NCBI RefSeq assembly: GCF_018390555.1
Contig: NZ_JAHBGB010000012.1
Span: 1 to 60,063, forward strand
Source of the DNA: Ancylobacter oerskovii
GTDB taxonomy: Bacteria; Pseudomonadota; Alphaproteobacteria; Rhizobiales; Xanthobacteraceae
Direction of reading: 5' to 3'
Length of the DNA: 60,063 nucleotides
In this document: in pieces, positions 9,225 through 17,554 of the stretch
Layout of the letters: each line of letters starts with the position of its first letter
How positions within the stretch are numbered: the first letter of the stretch is position 1
Notes under the pieces: model-generated
Database searches by the model: none
What the model saw: the letters and a program-made list of their open reading frames with translations, nothing else
Told to the model about the DNA's origin: nothing
Program-made: the position numbers and the translations under genes

Positions 9225-10844
9225 ATGTCGAGCCCGACGGACCCTTTGCCGAGCGACCTTGCCGCGGCCCACGCCATGATCCTGGCGGAGCGTGCCGCGT
9301 GGCTTGAAGCTGAGGCGACTATCGCCCGGGAGCGTGCCGCAAGCAGCTGCACGGATGCCCTCATCGCGCGTCTGAAGCTGGAGATCGAGAAGCTCCGGCG
9401 CGAGTTCTACGGCACGGGCTCGGAGCGCAAGGCACGGCTGCTCGACCAGCTGGAGATGCAGGAGGAACTGGAGGCCGACGCCACCGAGGACGAACTGGCC
9501 GCGGAAGCCGCAACGCAAAAGGCCACCGTTGGGTCGTTCGAGCGCAAGCGGCCCGCACGCAAGCCGTTTCCGGATCATCTGCCGCGTGAGCGCGTCATCG
9601 TCGCCGCACCCGAGAGCTGCCCGTGCTGCGGCTCGCCCCGGCTGGTGAAGCTCGGGGAAGATATCTCCGAGACGCTGGAGGTGAAGATGATCCAGACGGT
9701 GCGCGAGCGCTTCTCCTGCCGGGCCTGCGAGGCGGGGAGCCCGCCGCCGGCGCCGTTCCACGTCATCCCGCGTGGCCATGCCGGACCGAACTTGCTGGCG
9801 ATGGTGCTGTTCGAGAAGTTAGGTCAGCACCAGCCGCTGAACCGGCAGAGCGAGTGCTATGTCCGCGAGGGCATCGACCTGCCGCTGTCGACGCTGGCCG
9901 ATCACGTGGGTGCCTACGCTGCCGCTTTGCGCCCGTTGCACGTGCTGCTCGAGCGCCATGTCATGGCGGTAGATCACCTGCATGGCGACGACACGCCGGT
10001 GCCGATCCCGGCGAAGGGCAAGACCGACACCGGACGGACCTGGGTGTATGTACGCGATGATCGGCCCTTCGGCGGCGCCTATCCACCGGCGGTGCTGCTC
10101 CAGACATCCCGCGACCGCTCGGGCGATCATCCGCAGCGGCATCTGACGCACTTCGCCGGCATCCCGCAGGCTGACGCCTTTGCCGGATACAATCGGCTGC
10201 TCGCGCCCGGCCGCCAGCCGGGACCGATCGTCGAGGCGCTGTGCTGGGCCCATGCACGGCGCAAGTTCTTCGAACTCGCCGACATCGCCGCGAACCGCCG
10301 GCGCGAGCGCGACGCCGCGCCGATTTCGCCCATCGCCTTCGAGGCCGTCACTCGCATCGACGCGCTGTTCGACATCGAGCGCGAGATCAATGGCGTGGGT
10401 GCCGATCAGCGCCGGGCCGTTCGCCAGGAGCGCAGCGCTCCTCTCATCGCCGAGCTTGAGGCCTGGATGCGCGAGCATCGCGCCAGGCTATTCCGCCATG
10501 CACCTGTGGCCCAGGCCATGGACTACATGCTGCGTCGCGGGGACAGTTTCACCCGCTTCCTCGACGATGGCCGTGTTTGCCTCACGAACAACGCGGCAGA
10601 ACGCACGCTGCGCGGCATCGCTCTCGGCCGCAAGGCATGGCTGTTCGCCGGGTCCGATCGCGGTGCTGAGCGCGCAGCCGTCATATACAGATTGATCGGC
10701 ACCGCCCGTCTCAATGACATCGATCTGCAGGCCTGGCTCGCGGACGTGCTCGCCCGCATCGCCGACACCCCGCAGAACCGGCTATACGACCTCTTGCCTT
10801 GGAACTGGCATGCGGCGCGAAAGTCGGGGAGTCTCGCGGCATGA
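9225..10844 (+). CDS. tnpC: IS66-family transposase TnpC
   Basis: DDE transposase of IS66, 539 residues, full family length. The N-terminus is a coiled coil (LIARLKLEIEKLRREFYG) followed by the Glu-rich linker. A zinc-binding module shows CPCCGSPRL and FSCRAC. The catalytic core contains HGDDTPVPI (first Asp), QADAFAGY (second Asp) and NNAAERTLRGIALGRK (Glu), then the C-terminal WLADVLARIADTPQNRLYDLLPWNW. No disruption is visible, unlike tnpA and tnpB just upstream. Its stop codon overlaps the passenger ATG (ATGA at 10841-10844), so the two are probably translated together. The start used is the ATG following the tnpB remnant; no closer alternative is supported. Confidence 0.96.
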   Translation: MSSPTDPLPSDLAAAHAMILAERAAWLEAEATIARERAASSCTDALIARLKLEIEKLRREFYGTGSERKARLLDQLEMQEELEADATEDELAAEAATQKATVGSFERKRPARKPFPDHLPRERVIVAAPESCPCCGSPRLVKLGEDISETLEVKMIQTVRERFSCRACEAGSPPPAPFHVIPRGHAGPNLLAMVLFEKLGQHQPLNRQSECYVREGIDLPLSTLADHVGAYAAALRPLHVLLERHVMAVDHLHGDDTPVPIPAKGKTDTGRTWVYVRDDRPFGGAYPPAVLLQTSRDRSGDHPQRHLTHFAGIPQADAFAGYNRLLAPGRQPGPIVEALCWAHARRKFFELADIAANRRRERDAAPISPIAFEAVTRIDALFDIEREINGVGADQRRAVRQERSAPLIAELEAWMREHRARLFRHAPVAQAMDYMLRRGDSFTRFLDDGRVCLTNNAAERTLRGIALGRKAWLFAGSDRGAERAAVIYRLIGTARLNDIDLQAWLADVLARIADTPQNRLYDLLPWNWHAARKSGSLAA

Positions 10845-11458
10845 GCCATGTCGATCGGATCGCTTGCCTGAAGATCGAACTGGATGATTGTCAACCCACC
10901 ATCTGGCGCCGTGTCGAGGTGCCGCTAACCTCCTCGCTCAAGGCCTTGCACGATGTCATCCAAGCCGTCATGCCGTTCCAAGACTATCACCTGTTCGAGT
11001 TCCGCGCCGGCGAGCAGCGCTTTGCCATCCCCGATCCGGAGTGGGATAGCCTGCGCGACAGGACCTATTCCGCCAAGACTTTGAGGCTTGGCGCTCTCAT
11101 CGACCGCGGCGTCACCGAGTTCAGCTACACCTATGACTTCGGCGACGACTGGCGGCACACGATCACGATCGAGACGACCACCGCAGCCGATCCTGCCAGG
11201 GATTATCCCCGCTACCTCGATGGCGCACGCCGCGCCCCACCCGAGGATGTCGGCGGCATCCCGGGCTTCGAACTATTCCTCGAAGCCATCGCTGATCCCA
11301 GCCATGAGGAGCATGACGAGCTCATGCGATGGTACGGTGCGCCATTCGATCCGGCTCTCATCGACGAGGACGCCATCCACACTCGTATTGCAAAGCTCGC
11401 CCGACGCCGCGCCATCGGCAAAGCTGCGTTCGCCAAAAGCCGTGGCCAGATTAGCTGA
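10841..11458 (+). CDS. Plasmid pRiA4b ORF-3 family protein (IS66 passenger)
   Basis: A 205-residue protein of the pRiA4b ORF-3 family (IS1096 TnpR-like fold group). Recognisable blocks are LKIELDDCQPTIWRRVEVP at the N-terminus, the central FSYTYDFGDDWRHTITIE, and PEDVGGIPGFELFLEAI near the C-terminus. The family is often carried beside transposases but its biochemical role is not established. It starts on the ATG overlapping the tnpC stop and ends 19 nt before the right inverted repeat, so it lies wholly inside the IS66 element. The ORF is intact while tnpA and tnpB are broken. A role in regulating or resolving transposition is plausible but unproven. Confidence 0.9.
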   Translation: MSHVDRIACLKIELDDCQPTIWRRVEVPLTSSLKALHDVIQAVMPFQDYHLFEFRAGEQRFAIPDPEWDSLRDRTYSAKTLRLGALIDRGVTEFSYTYDFGDDWRHTITIETTTAADPARDYPRYLDGARRAPPEDVGGIPGFELFLEAIADPSHEEHDELMRWYGAPFDPALIDEDAIHTRIAKLARRRAIGKAAFAKSRGQIS

Positions 11459-11477
11459 ACAGACCGGTAACAGTCGT

Positions 11478-11505
11478 GGCCCTCGCCGGAGGGGTACGTC
11501 CGAGG
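11478..11505. repeat. Right inverted repeat and target-site duplication of the IS66 element
   Basis: GGCCCTCGCCGGAGGGGTAC (11478-11497) is the inverse of the left end with two mismatches. It is followed directly by GTCCGAGG (11498-11505), identical to 8345-8352. Confidence 0.95.
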
Positions 11506-12110
11506 GGTGGCCGTCTCCCAATCACAGACTGCTCCAGTGCCATACCGGTGGCACTGAGACACTTCGTCATGACGGCCATATTGCCGTCGATCACTCGAAT
11601 CTGCGCTGGTGTTTCGGCGGCCTCAAACTCGGCTGTAACGATGGCGAGAAGTTCCGCGTAGCCTTCGTACTCGACGGTTGCGATCGGGAGACTATCAGCG
11701 TCGCCCCACGACCGAGGGCATCAAGGGTAAGGACAGCCGCGACCTCATGACGGTCACCGTCGAAATCTGCTTTGGGCCGGTCAACCACCTGCCTGCCGTC
11801 ATCGAATGGCTGACTGACAACGATGCCGGCTATATCGTGTAGTGGTGCGCCGGTGTATCGAACTCGAGCCGCTCACGACGCCCGTCGAGAGCCCGCACTC
11901 CAACGGAACGGCCGAGGTCTTCGTGTGCAGGATAGAACACGACTATGCCTGCATGACCTCGATGCCATCAGCCGAAATCGTCCTGCAGCAGTTGCCCGGC
12001 CTATTTCGATCACTACAACCAGCTTCATCCCTACAATGCGCTGGGATACAGTTTTTCGAGAGAGTTCATCGCGCAAAGATCAACCCAAGAGGACGTGCTC
12101 GAGATTTAGG
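11506..12110 (+). pseudogene. IS3-family OrfB relic, right half of the IS split by IS66
   Basis: Fragments of an IS3 OrfB integrase appear in changing frames: LLQCHTGGTETLRHDGHIAVDHSNLRWC, cut by frame changes before and after, then KFRVAFVLDGCDRE. Further on come VIEWLTDNDAGYIV, TTPVESPHSNGTAEVFV (Glu region of DDE) and finally REFIAQRSTQEDVLEI before a TAG at 12108-12110. Several frameshifts make it non-functional. It shares strand and family with the OrfA relic at 7823 and completes that element once the IS66 insert is removed. Confidence 0.8.
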
Positions 12111-12151
12111 AGGCAATGAGCGAGCCTTTAACACGGTGTCACTCACCGTCG

Positions 12152-12772
12152 TCATTCGCCTTTGTTTTTCCCCAGTGGCTTTTTTACGGGCGTCGGTGCG
12201 GGCTCAACCTCGACAGTCGGCACGACATCTGCGTTGGTCTCGGTTGCGGCCTCTACAGCCAGTGAAGCATCTACTGCGGCCTCAGCGGTGGGCTCGTCCA
12301 TAGTTGCGACCGGGGCGGGGTCCGCTACGGCCTCGAGAGAGGGCGCTTCAACCGTCCCAGCGTTGCGACGACGTTGCCCGAGACCTGCTTGCAGGGCAAG
12401 GGCTGACCTCTGCGCCGCGTAGTCGGGAGCTACCATTGGATAGTCGGACGGCAGACCCCATTTCTTGCGGTACTGTTCTGGGCTCATGCCGTAACGGGTG
12501 CGCAGGTGGCGCTTGAGGGACCTGAACTTCATACCGTCTTCCAAGCACACGAGGAATTCCGGCGTCACCGATTTCCGTACGGGTACAGCCGGCACCAGAG
12601 GCTCGGGCTCTGGGTCTGGCGTCGATGAAGCAAGTGCTTGCATCGCACTGTAGACGGACTCGAGTAGATCAGGCAATTGCGTAGCGGGCACGCTGTTATT
12701 ACTGACAAAAGCGGAGACGACATCAGTCGTAGCGATGATGTAGTCTGCGTCTGAATAACGATCGTCGGGCAT
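12152..12772 (-). CDS. MucR/Ros family transcriptional regulator
   Basis: MucR/Ros proteins are prokaryotic zinc-finger-fold repressors controlling exopolysaccharide and other genes in alphaproteobacteria. The core is present: SVTPEFLVCLEDGMKFRSLK, RHL, then MSPEQYRKKWGLPSDYPMVAP and GLGQRRR. In Ros the ligands are C-x2-C and H-x3-HH. Here they read C-x2-D and H followed by RTRY, so two ligand positions differ, as in reported Ros homologues that fold without zinc. The start at 12772 is chosen because GGAAGG lies 6 nt upstream; an upstream Met would lack it. A long C-terminal tail rich in Ala, Glu, Pro and Val (about 60 residues) is unusual. The gene stands alone among mobile relics, so it may be an accessory copy rather than the chromosomal master regulator. 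Confidence 0.9.
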   Translation of the reverse strand: MPDDRYSDADYIIATTDVVSAFVSNNSVPATQLPDLLESVYSAMQALASSTPDPEPEPLVPAVPVRKSVTPEFLVCLEDGMKFRSLKRHLRTRYGMSPEQYRKKWGLPSDYPMVAPDYAAQRSALALQAGLGQRRRNAGTVEAPSLEAVADPAPVATMDEPTAEAAVDASLAVEAATETNADVVPTVEVEPAPTPVKKPLGKNKGE

Positions 12773-13051
12773 AGGTACCTTCCCTGATTCGACAATGTGC
12801 TTGTGATACATAAGAGTGGGGATCGCTTATCGCAAGCGACTACGCAGCGCGAAATGTGACAACCTCGCGTGTCCGAAGGATGGCCGTGACGTCAAATGGC
12901 CTGACCTTACACTGCCACGACAACACAACCTGTGCGAAGAAGGCCGGATAGGCCGCTTCTATGAGCCCGCCAATCGACAGAGGGAGGCCTAAGCGGGAAT
13001 CCCGCTCATTAGCCTTGCGGCGATGCATCGTGTCTAACAGGAGCGGAAGGT

Positions 13052-13204
13052 AAGCTCTATCTCTTCGTCGCCGTCAACCGGATCTCGAAATACGCTTTCG
13101 CCCAGCTCATGCCGAAGGCGACCACGCGTGAGGCACGGGCCTTCCTGGAAGCATTGGTGCCGATTCCCTACGAAACCCGAACGGTGTTCACCGACAACGA
13201 TCTA
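13052..13204 (+). pseudogene. IS481-family transposase fragment
   Basis: The frame from 13052 reads KLYLFVAVNRISKYAFAQLMPKATTREA and then VFTDND. These are the core blocks of IS481 integrases (first Asp region here altered to Asn, and the TDNG motif as TDND). Nothing of the N-terminal HTH or the C-terminus is present. It is a small internal relic. Confidence 0.7.
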
Positions 13205-13399
13205 TGTGGGGAAGCAGCTTTGGGCTTTGGGTAGCAGATTTCATCGCGTCGGCAACGCGCCGACGTCGGCAGTAAGCTGATCCAGATGATTTCCACCGTC
13301 AACGGGATCGCTCCCAGCCACAGCAAACACAGGATCCAGCGGCATTGACGTGGCCGCGGTCCTCACCGTACTCAAGACGACATACGCACGCAGGTGGAA

Positions 13400-13600
13400 G
13401 GCCCGAACATTACCTACAGGGTCGCATCTGGCGCCCTCACGGGCACTTTGCAGAGAGGGATCCTTCCACCTGGCATCCGACCGCTCCAGGGACGGCCGGT
13501 GGTAGCCTGTCCCCGTCTTGACGACGGCCTGCGCCACCCGCGCCATTTTGGCGGTAAGCGCGGTTATCGTCTTGCGACGGCGATTGGCATCATCCGCGTG
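13400..13600 (-). pseudogene. Possible IS110-family transposase C-terminal scrap
   Basis: The minus strand reads NRRRKTITALTAKMARVAQAVVKTG followed by GYHRP. This resembles the extreme C-terminus of IS110/IS1111 transposases, where a basic NRR stretch precedes a helix with KMAR. The rest of the transposase is not found. The call rests on one short motif and could be wrong. Confidence 0.3.
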
Positions 13601-13779
13601 GCCATCAATGTAACGGCCTGGCTTGTCGCGGAAGCTATTGTCGCGTTGGCGCGCGGCGACCGGCCAGCACGGCGACTAGCACTACTTTGGCAGATTGTCA
13701 GAAACTGAGCCGGCGGCGGCAATGCGGGCATCGCGTTGGGGGTGGCCGTTCGAGCCTGGCGATGATGGCCGCGCGGATC

Positions 13780-14355
13780 GCTGGCAGGGTCGGCTGGGGT
13801 GTCCTCGAGGATGATCACCCGTTCATTGGTTCGGGCGACTTCCGCGAGCAGGGCATTTAGTGAGCGTGGTCTTGCCAGTCGACGTGCCGCCGGCAACGAG
13901 GATGTTCGCGCGGGATGTCACGCCCTCACGCAGCGCCCCCGCCTGAGCTACAGACATGACCCCGGCCACGACATAATCATCGAGAGAGAACACCGCGACG
14001 GCGGGCTTGCGGATGGCAAATGCCGGGGCCGTGACGACGGGCGGGAGCAGGCCTTCAAAGCGCTCTCCTGTTTCGGGCAGTTCGGCCGAGACACACGGCG
14101 CACTCCAATGCACCTCCGCCCGACATGATGGGCCACCAGGCGGATAATGCGCTCACCATCGGCTGCAATCAGACGTTCGCCAGAATCGGACAATCCTTCC
14201 GACAGACGGTCAATCCAGACCTGTCCGTCCGGGTTGAGCATCACCTCGACGATAGAGGGCTCTTCCAGCAATCGGGAAATCGCCGCGCCGAGTGCGGTCC
14301 GGAGCATCCGCGTGCCACGTGCGAACCGCGCCGCATCCCGTTGAATTGCAGTCAT
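13780..14355 (-). pseudogene. trbB: Conjugal transfer ATPase TrbB, truncated and frameshifted
   Basis: TrbB is the VirB11-type hexameric ATPase of IncP/Ti-type conjugation machines. The N-terminus is clear: ALGAAISRLLEEPSIVEVMLNPDG and VWIDRLSEGL. After a frame change near 14115 it continues as [20 protein letters not shown], then [21 protein letters not shown] and the Walker A NILVAGGTSTGKTTLT. A second frame change near 13860 leads to NALLAEVARTNERVIILEDT, and homology stops about 13780, before Walker B. At least two frameshifts and a missing C-terminal third mean no function. No other trb gene is adjacent; a relaxase relic lies 20 kb away at 33880-34585. It indicates a former integrative conjugative element or plasmid. 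Confidence 0.88.
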
Positions 14356-14419
14356 TCCATCCCCACACCAGCCGGGCCCGTCGCCCGGGGTGGGGATGAT
14401 TAAAAGAGCCAGATATCGG

Positions 14420-15413
14420 CCCGGCTCAACAGGATTCCATCAGAACGTAGCATGGCGTGCAATGACTGGCGGAATGCGGAGATGCCGTCTGGCTGCGGGC
14501 GGGGATGTCAGGTCTGAGCTGCGAGGTTGCGGGGTTGGAACGGAGCGGTTGAGGTCTTGCCTCTTGAGATCTCCAAGAAGCGAGAACCCCGCACGCACCC
14601 TTTGTGGATGGCAAATGACGGGTAGAGCGTGGCGACGTACCGTTGTGTCCGATCAGCTTCCTGACGCCGCGATGCTTAGCAGCCTGTGCCATTGCCGATT
14701 TATCCGGCTTGAGCTTTCCCGGCCTCACTGCCGTCGAAGGGTGCTCCAGCGTCTTTGTCGTGTTCGGCCAGATGATGGTCTCGACCACAAGCCCCATTTG
14801 CACTGGAAGGCCTTCACCGCCGCCCTCGTCCTCTCGCTTTGCCGTTGATCGGCCTACGCGCAAAGCTGAATGCCGTGAGCCGCGCCTGCCGCTCCCCGTA
14901 TGCCCATTTTGATGCTCGTCGCGAAAAGGAGGCTCTTGCGGACGGCCGTGAAGAGACCGACCGTCGATTGTCTGGCGGGGCCCGCAACGCCCGCACAGGG
15001 TTGCAACCGGGCGCAGCAGCCCCACACGACTGCGCTCGGTTGCCCAACCGATAGACCGCCGCTCGCCTCTGGCGTTTTCCAGGTCAGACCAGGCGCCGGT
15101 TGCGAGAGTGAGCGCCCGGCCGCTTTTTCTGCCGCGTCGAGTGTGCTATCGGGTGAGCAGCCTTGGACGCTACCCATTGCGGTTGAGGTCAGGCCGGACG
15201 TGAGTGAGCAATCGCAAGCAGCCCGCGTCCGGCCGTCCAAGATATTGCGATTTCTCACACTGGCGCGGAGCGCGCGCACTCGGGCGCGGCGTTCGGTTCG
15301 GGAGCCGGACCCGGCAATTGCGACTTGGCGTCTCTGGTCGTCACTGTTGAGCTGGCATGTGCTTCAGCGCTGATTTTGCGCGCGTAGCCCGGAAATGCAC
15401 GGCCTCCTGTCAG
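14420..15413. other. Gene-free mosaic region with hairpin repeat copy B
   Basis: No convincing gene. Overlapping frames on both strands have no domain and no ribosome-binding site. The region contains repeat copy B at 15194-15232. The texture resembles decayed accessory DNA between the trbB relic and the LysR locus. Confidence 0.45.
15194..15232. repeat. Dispersed hairpin repeat, copy B
   Basis: Arms CCGGACGT (15194-15201) and GCGTCCGG (15225-15232) flank the same core, AGTGAGCAATCGC, as copy A at 1242-1280. The outer pair is C-G here and T-A in copy A. Confidence 0.6.
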
Positions 15414-15755
15414 CTACGTCACAGCCTCTTCGACACGCCGGGCGATCGTGCGGACGAACGTCTCAGCGGCCACGCCGTCGATGCGCCCAATCCCGTCGAC
15501 CCAAATCCCCAACGCCACCAGCGCGGACGACCCAGAAACATGCCAATAATCATTGATCAGGTGCCGAAGCTCGACCAAGCGACTGGTCATAACCCGCCCA
15601 GCACCATCGCGCCCATGTGGTACAAACCTCACATAGGCATGGCGGGACAGCGGAACCGTGTAGCGGTCAATCCGAGCCAGCATCTCCTCCCCCTGCCGAA
15701 GCGGATGCTTGATTAATTTATCGTTAACAAAAGGATTGGGGCACCCCCTTCCCAA
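15414..15755 (-). CDS. Hypothetical protein
   Basis: An ORF of 113 codons that I do not recognise. The likely core starts at the internal Met (MLARIDRYTVPLSRHAYVRF), preceded by a ribosome-binding-like AGGGGGAGGAG about 4-6 nt upstream, so the upstream Met is less likely. The composition is protein-like, with a basic and aromatic N-terminus and an amphipathic C-terminus (FVRTIARRVEEAVT). No signal peptide or membrane segment. It is isolated between mobile relics and the LysR gene. It may be a small accessory gene or a chance ORF. Confidence 0.45.
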   Translation of the reverse strand: MGRGCPNPFVNDKLIKHPLRQGEEMLARIDRYTVPLSRHAYVRFVPHGRDGAGRVMTSRLVELRHLINDYWHVSGSSALVALGIWVDGIGRIDGVAAETFVRTIARRVEEAVT

Positions 15756-15787
15756 GCGGCCGGAGGTTCGCGGTCGGCAGATCGTCT

Positions 15788-16717
15788 CTATGCCGCAACC
15801 TTCTGCCCGCTAGCGCCCGCCAGCGCTGTTACGAAATTCTTCTTCGCATAGTCCACGAAGGCTCGAATCTTCGGCGTCGGATACCGGCTCGAAGAAAATA
15901 CGGCGTGGACGGGTACCGGCGGCTTCGACCAGCCTGGAAGGACCTCCTCCAGACGTCCTTCGGTCACGAGTTGCGCCACCTGAAAGCGCGGCAGCAGCGC
16001 GATGCCGAGGCCGGCCGCGACGGCGTCGCGGGCCGCCAGGTTGTTGTTGACGAGGAGGCGCGGCGCGAGGCGGAGGATCTCGCAATCCGAGCCGCGGCGG
16101 ACTTCCAGTTCGACGGCGTGTCCGGCCGCCCCGAAGACGACGGTGTCGTGCCCGTCAAGGTCGCGGGGCCGTCTCGGTGCACCTCGATCTGCCAGATAGC
16201 CGGGGCTCGCGAACATCCCGTATTCGGCTTCCCCAAGCCGGCTCGCGGTCAGGTCTGCGTCGCCCAACGTCCCGACACGGATCGCGAGATCGAATCCCTC
16301 CTTCACGATATCGACGATGCGATTGGTGTAGTCGGCTTCCACGCGCACTTTCGGATAGGCCGCGAGATAGCCGGCGATCCATCGGCTCACGACGCACAGG
16401 CCGAACTCCTCGCCGCAGGTAAGGCGGAGCACGCCCCGCGGCTCGCCCTTGACGCTCTCGGCCAGTCGATCGGTGTCGTCCAGGGCATCGAGGATGGAAA
16501 CGGCGCGCTCGAACACCTCCCGCCCGAATTCGGTGACCGTCACCGAACGCGTCGTCCGGCGCAGCAGCTGCCCATCCAGCCGCGCCTCCAGCCGGATCAC
16601 CAGACGACTGAGATGCGACTTGCGTGTCGCGAGGGCATCGGCCGCGCGGGTAAAGGATCCGGCGCGGACCACGGCGACGAAAGCTTGTAACTGTTCAGGA
16701 TCGATTGTCGCCTGCAT
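15788..16717 (-). CDS. LysR-family transcriptional regulator
   Basis: A 309-residue LysR regulator of normal length. The N-terminal winged HTH reads DPEQLQAFVAVVRAGSFTRA then TRKSHLSRLVIRLEARL and LLRRTTRSVTVTEFG. The effector domain follows from about residue 90 (GVLRLTCGEEFGLCVVSRWI). The start at 16717 is the Met directly before the HTH; the longer open frame upstream runs into the divergent gene and is not coding. It is transcribed away from the reductase at 16812. The 94-bp spacer contains the palindrome TTCACGCGTGAA (16787-16798), a candidate operator. It probably controls the reductase and the downstream SDR. The inducer is unknown. Confidence 0.92.
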   Translation of the reverse strand: MQATIDPEQLQAFVAVVRAGSFTRAADALATRKSHLSRLVIRLEARLDGQLLRRTTRSVTVTEFGREVFERAVSILDALDDTDRLAESVKGEPRGVLRLTCGEEFGLCVVSRWIAGYLAAYPKVRVEADYTNRIVDIVKEGFDLAIRVGTLGDADLTASRLGEAEYGMFASPGYLADRGAPRRPRDLDGHDTVVFGAAGHAVELEVRRGSDCEILRLAPRLLVNNNLAARDAVAAGLGIALLPRFQVAQLVTEGRLEEVLPGWSKPPVPVHAVFSSSRYPTPKIRAFVDYAKKNFVTALAGASGQKVAA

Positions 16718-16786
16718 GAGCGACAATGTGGTGCAGTCGGGCCAGTTTATCCATCCCCGCCCTCTTCCTAATTTCCGCTCACATCG

Positions 16787-16798
16787 TTCACGCGTGAA
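16787..16798. promoter_or_regulatory. Palindrome in LysR/reductase divergent spacer
   Basis: TTCACGCGTGAA is a perfect 12-bp palindrome 13 nt before the reductase start. Placement in a LysR divergon suggests an operator. The T-N10-A spacing is one short of the usual LysR box, so this is tentative. Confidence 0.4.
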
Positions 16799-16811
16799 TG
16801 CGGAGATCCCA

Positions 16812-17510
16812 GTGAAGATCGGTATCCTGAACACGGGCAATGTCGGCGGCCGCCTCGCGAGGGCCTGGGCCGCCGCCGGCCACGACCTCGTCCTCGCCAA
16901 GGACGGCGAGGACCGCAAGCTCGCCCCCCTGCTGGCGGAGCTGGGCGACCGAGCGCGGCTCGGCACGATCCGCGAGGCGGCCGAGTTCGGCGAGGCGGTG
17001 CTGTTCTCCGTCTACTGGCCGCGGGTCGAAGCGGTCGTCGCCGAGGTAGGCGACGCGCTCGATGGCAAGGTCGTCATTGAGACCATGAACCCGCTCGGCG
17101 TCACCGCCGAATTCAAGCACTTCCACGATCTCGATTTCATGCGCGACGGCTCGACGGCGGAGGATCTGCAGAGACGCCTGCCGGAAGCTAGGATCGTCAA
17201 GGCGTTCAGCACGCTGGCGGCGCCGGTGCTTGAAGCCGCGGCCTGGTCGACGTCGCCAGTGGTACCGGGCGTGCCCTATGCGAGCGACGACGCGGAGGCC
17301 GGGCGGGTCACGCGCGGCTTGATCACGGATGCCGGATTCAGGCCGCTGGCCGCCGGCTCGCTGCGGGCCGCCCGCCAGATCGAGCAACTCGGCGTGTTCC
17401 TGCACCACGTCGCCGATCACGAATATGGCGGCGACGCCGACCTCATCCGCCTGGCTCTCGCGGTCGTCGAGGCCAGCCCCGGCCCCATCGCGCGCGAACG
17501 CATCGCCTGA
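16812..17510 (+). CDS. NAD(P)-binding oxidoreductase of the NADPH:F420 reductase-like (COG2085) family
   Basis: A 232-residue Rossmann protein. The N-terminus KIGILNTGNVGGRLARAW carries the glycine-rich dinucleotide loop. It is followed by ETMNPLGVTAEF and ARIVKAFSTLAAPVLEAAA, typical of F420-dependent NADP reductase-like proteins, which in bacteria without F420 serve as general NADP-binding reductases. The start is the GTG at 16812, with GGAG six nt upstream. It is followed 44 nt later by an SDR on the same strand, so the pair probably forms an operon under the divergent LysR. Substrate unknown. No membrane segment or signal peptide. Confidence 0.85.
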   Translation: MKIGILNTGNVGGRLARAWAAAGHDLVLAKDGEDRKLAPLLAELGDRARLGTIREAAEFGEAVLFSVYWPRVEAVVAEVGDALDGKVVIETMNPLGVTAEFKHFHDLDFMRDGSTAEDLQRRLPEARIVKAFSTLAAPVLEAAAWSTSPVVPGVPYASDDAEAGRVTRGLITDAGFRPLAAGSLRAARQIEQLGVFLHHVADHEYGGDADLIRLALAVVEASPGPIARERIA

Positions 17511-17554
17511 GGCGCATCGCCTCCCCCGCTACCGGACACAGCCGAGGAAAACAC

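Larger units (their letters stand above)
8353..11497 (+). mobile_element. IS66-family element with tnpA, tnpB, tnpC and a pRiA4b ORF-3 passenger
   Basis: A 3145-bp element bounded by 20-bp inverted repeats matching at 18 positions and by a perfect 8-bp direct duplication (GTCCGAGG at 8345-8352 and 11498-11505). Eight bp is the duplication size known for IS66, so the ends are well supported. The order is tnpA, tnpB, tnpC, then an extra gene in the same orientation. tnpA has a nonsense codon and tnpB a one-base deletion, while tnpC and the passenger are open. It inserted into an IS3-family orfB: IS3 OrfA lies to the left and IS3 OrfB to the right on the same strand. The intact duplication argues that no rearrangement followed insertion. 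Confidence 0.96.

Noticed and set aside
16449..16811. Upstream extension of the reductase frame
   Set aside because: It is antisense to the LysR HTH; the GTG at 16812 with GGAG six nt upstream is the better start.
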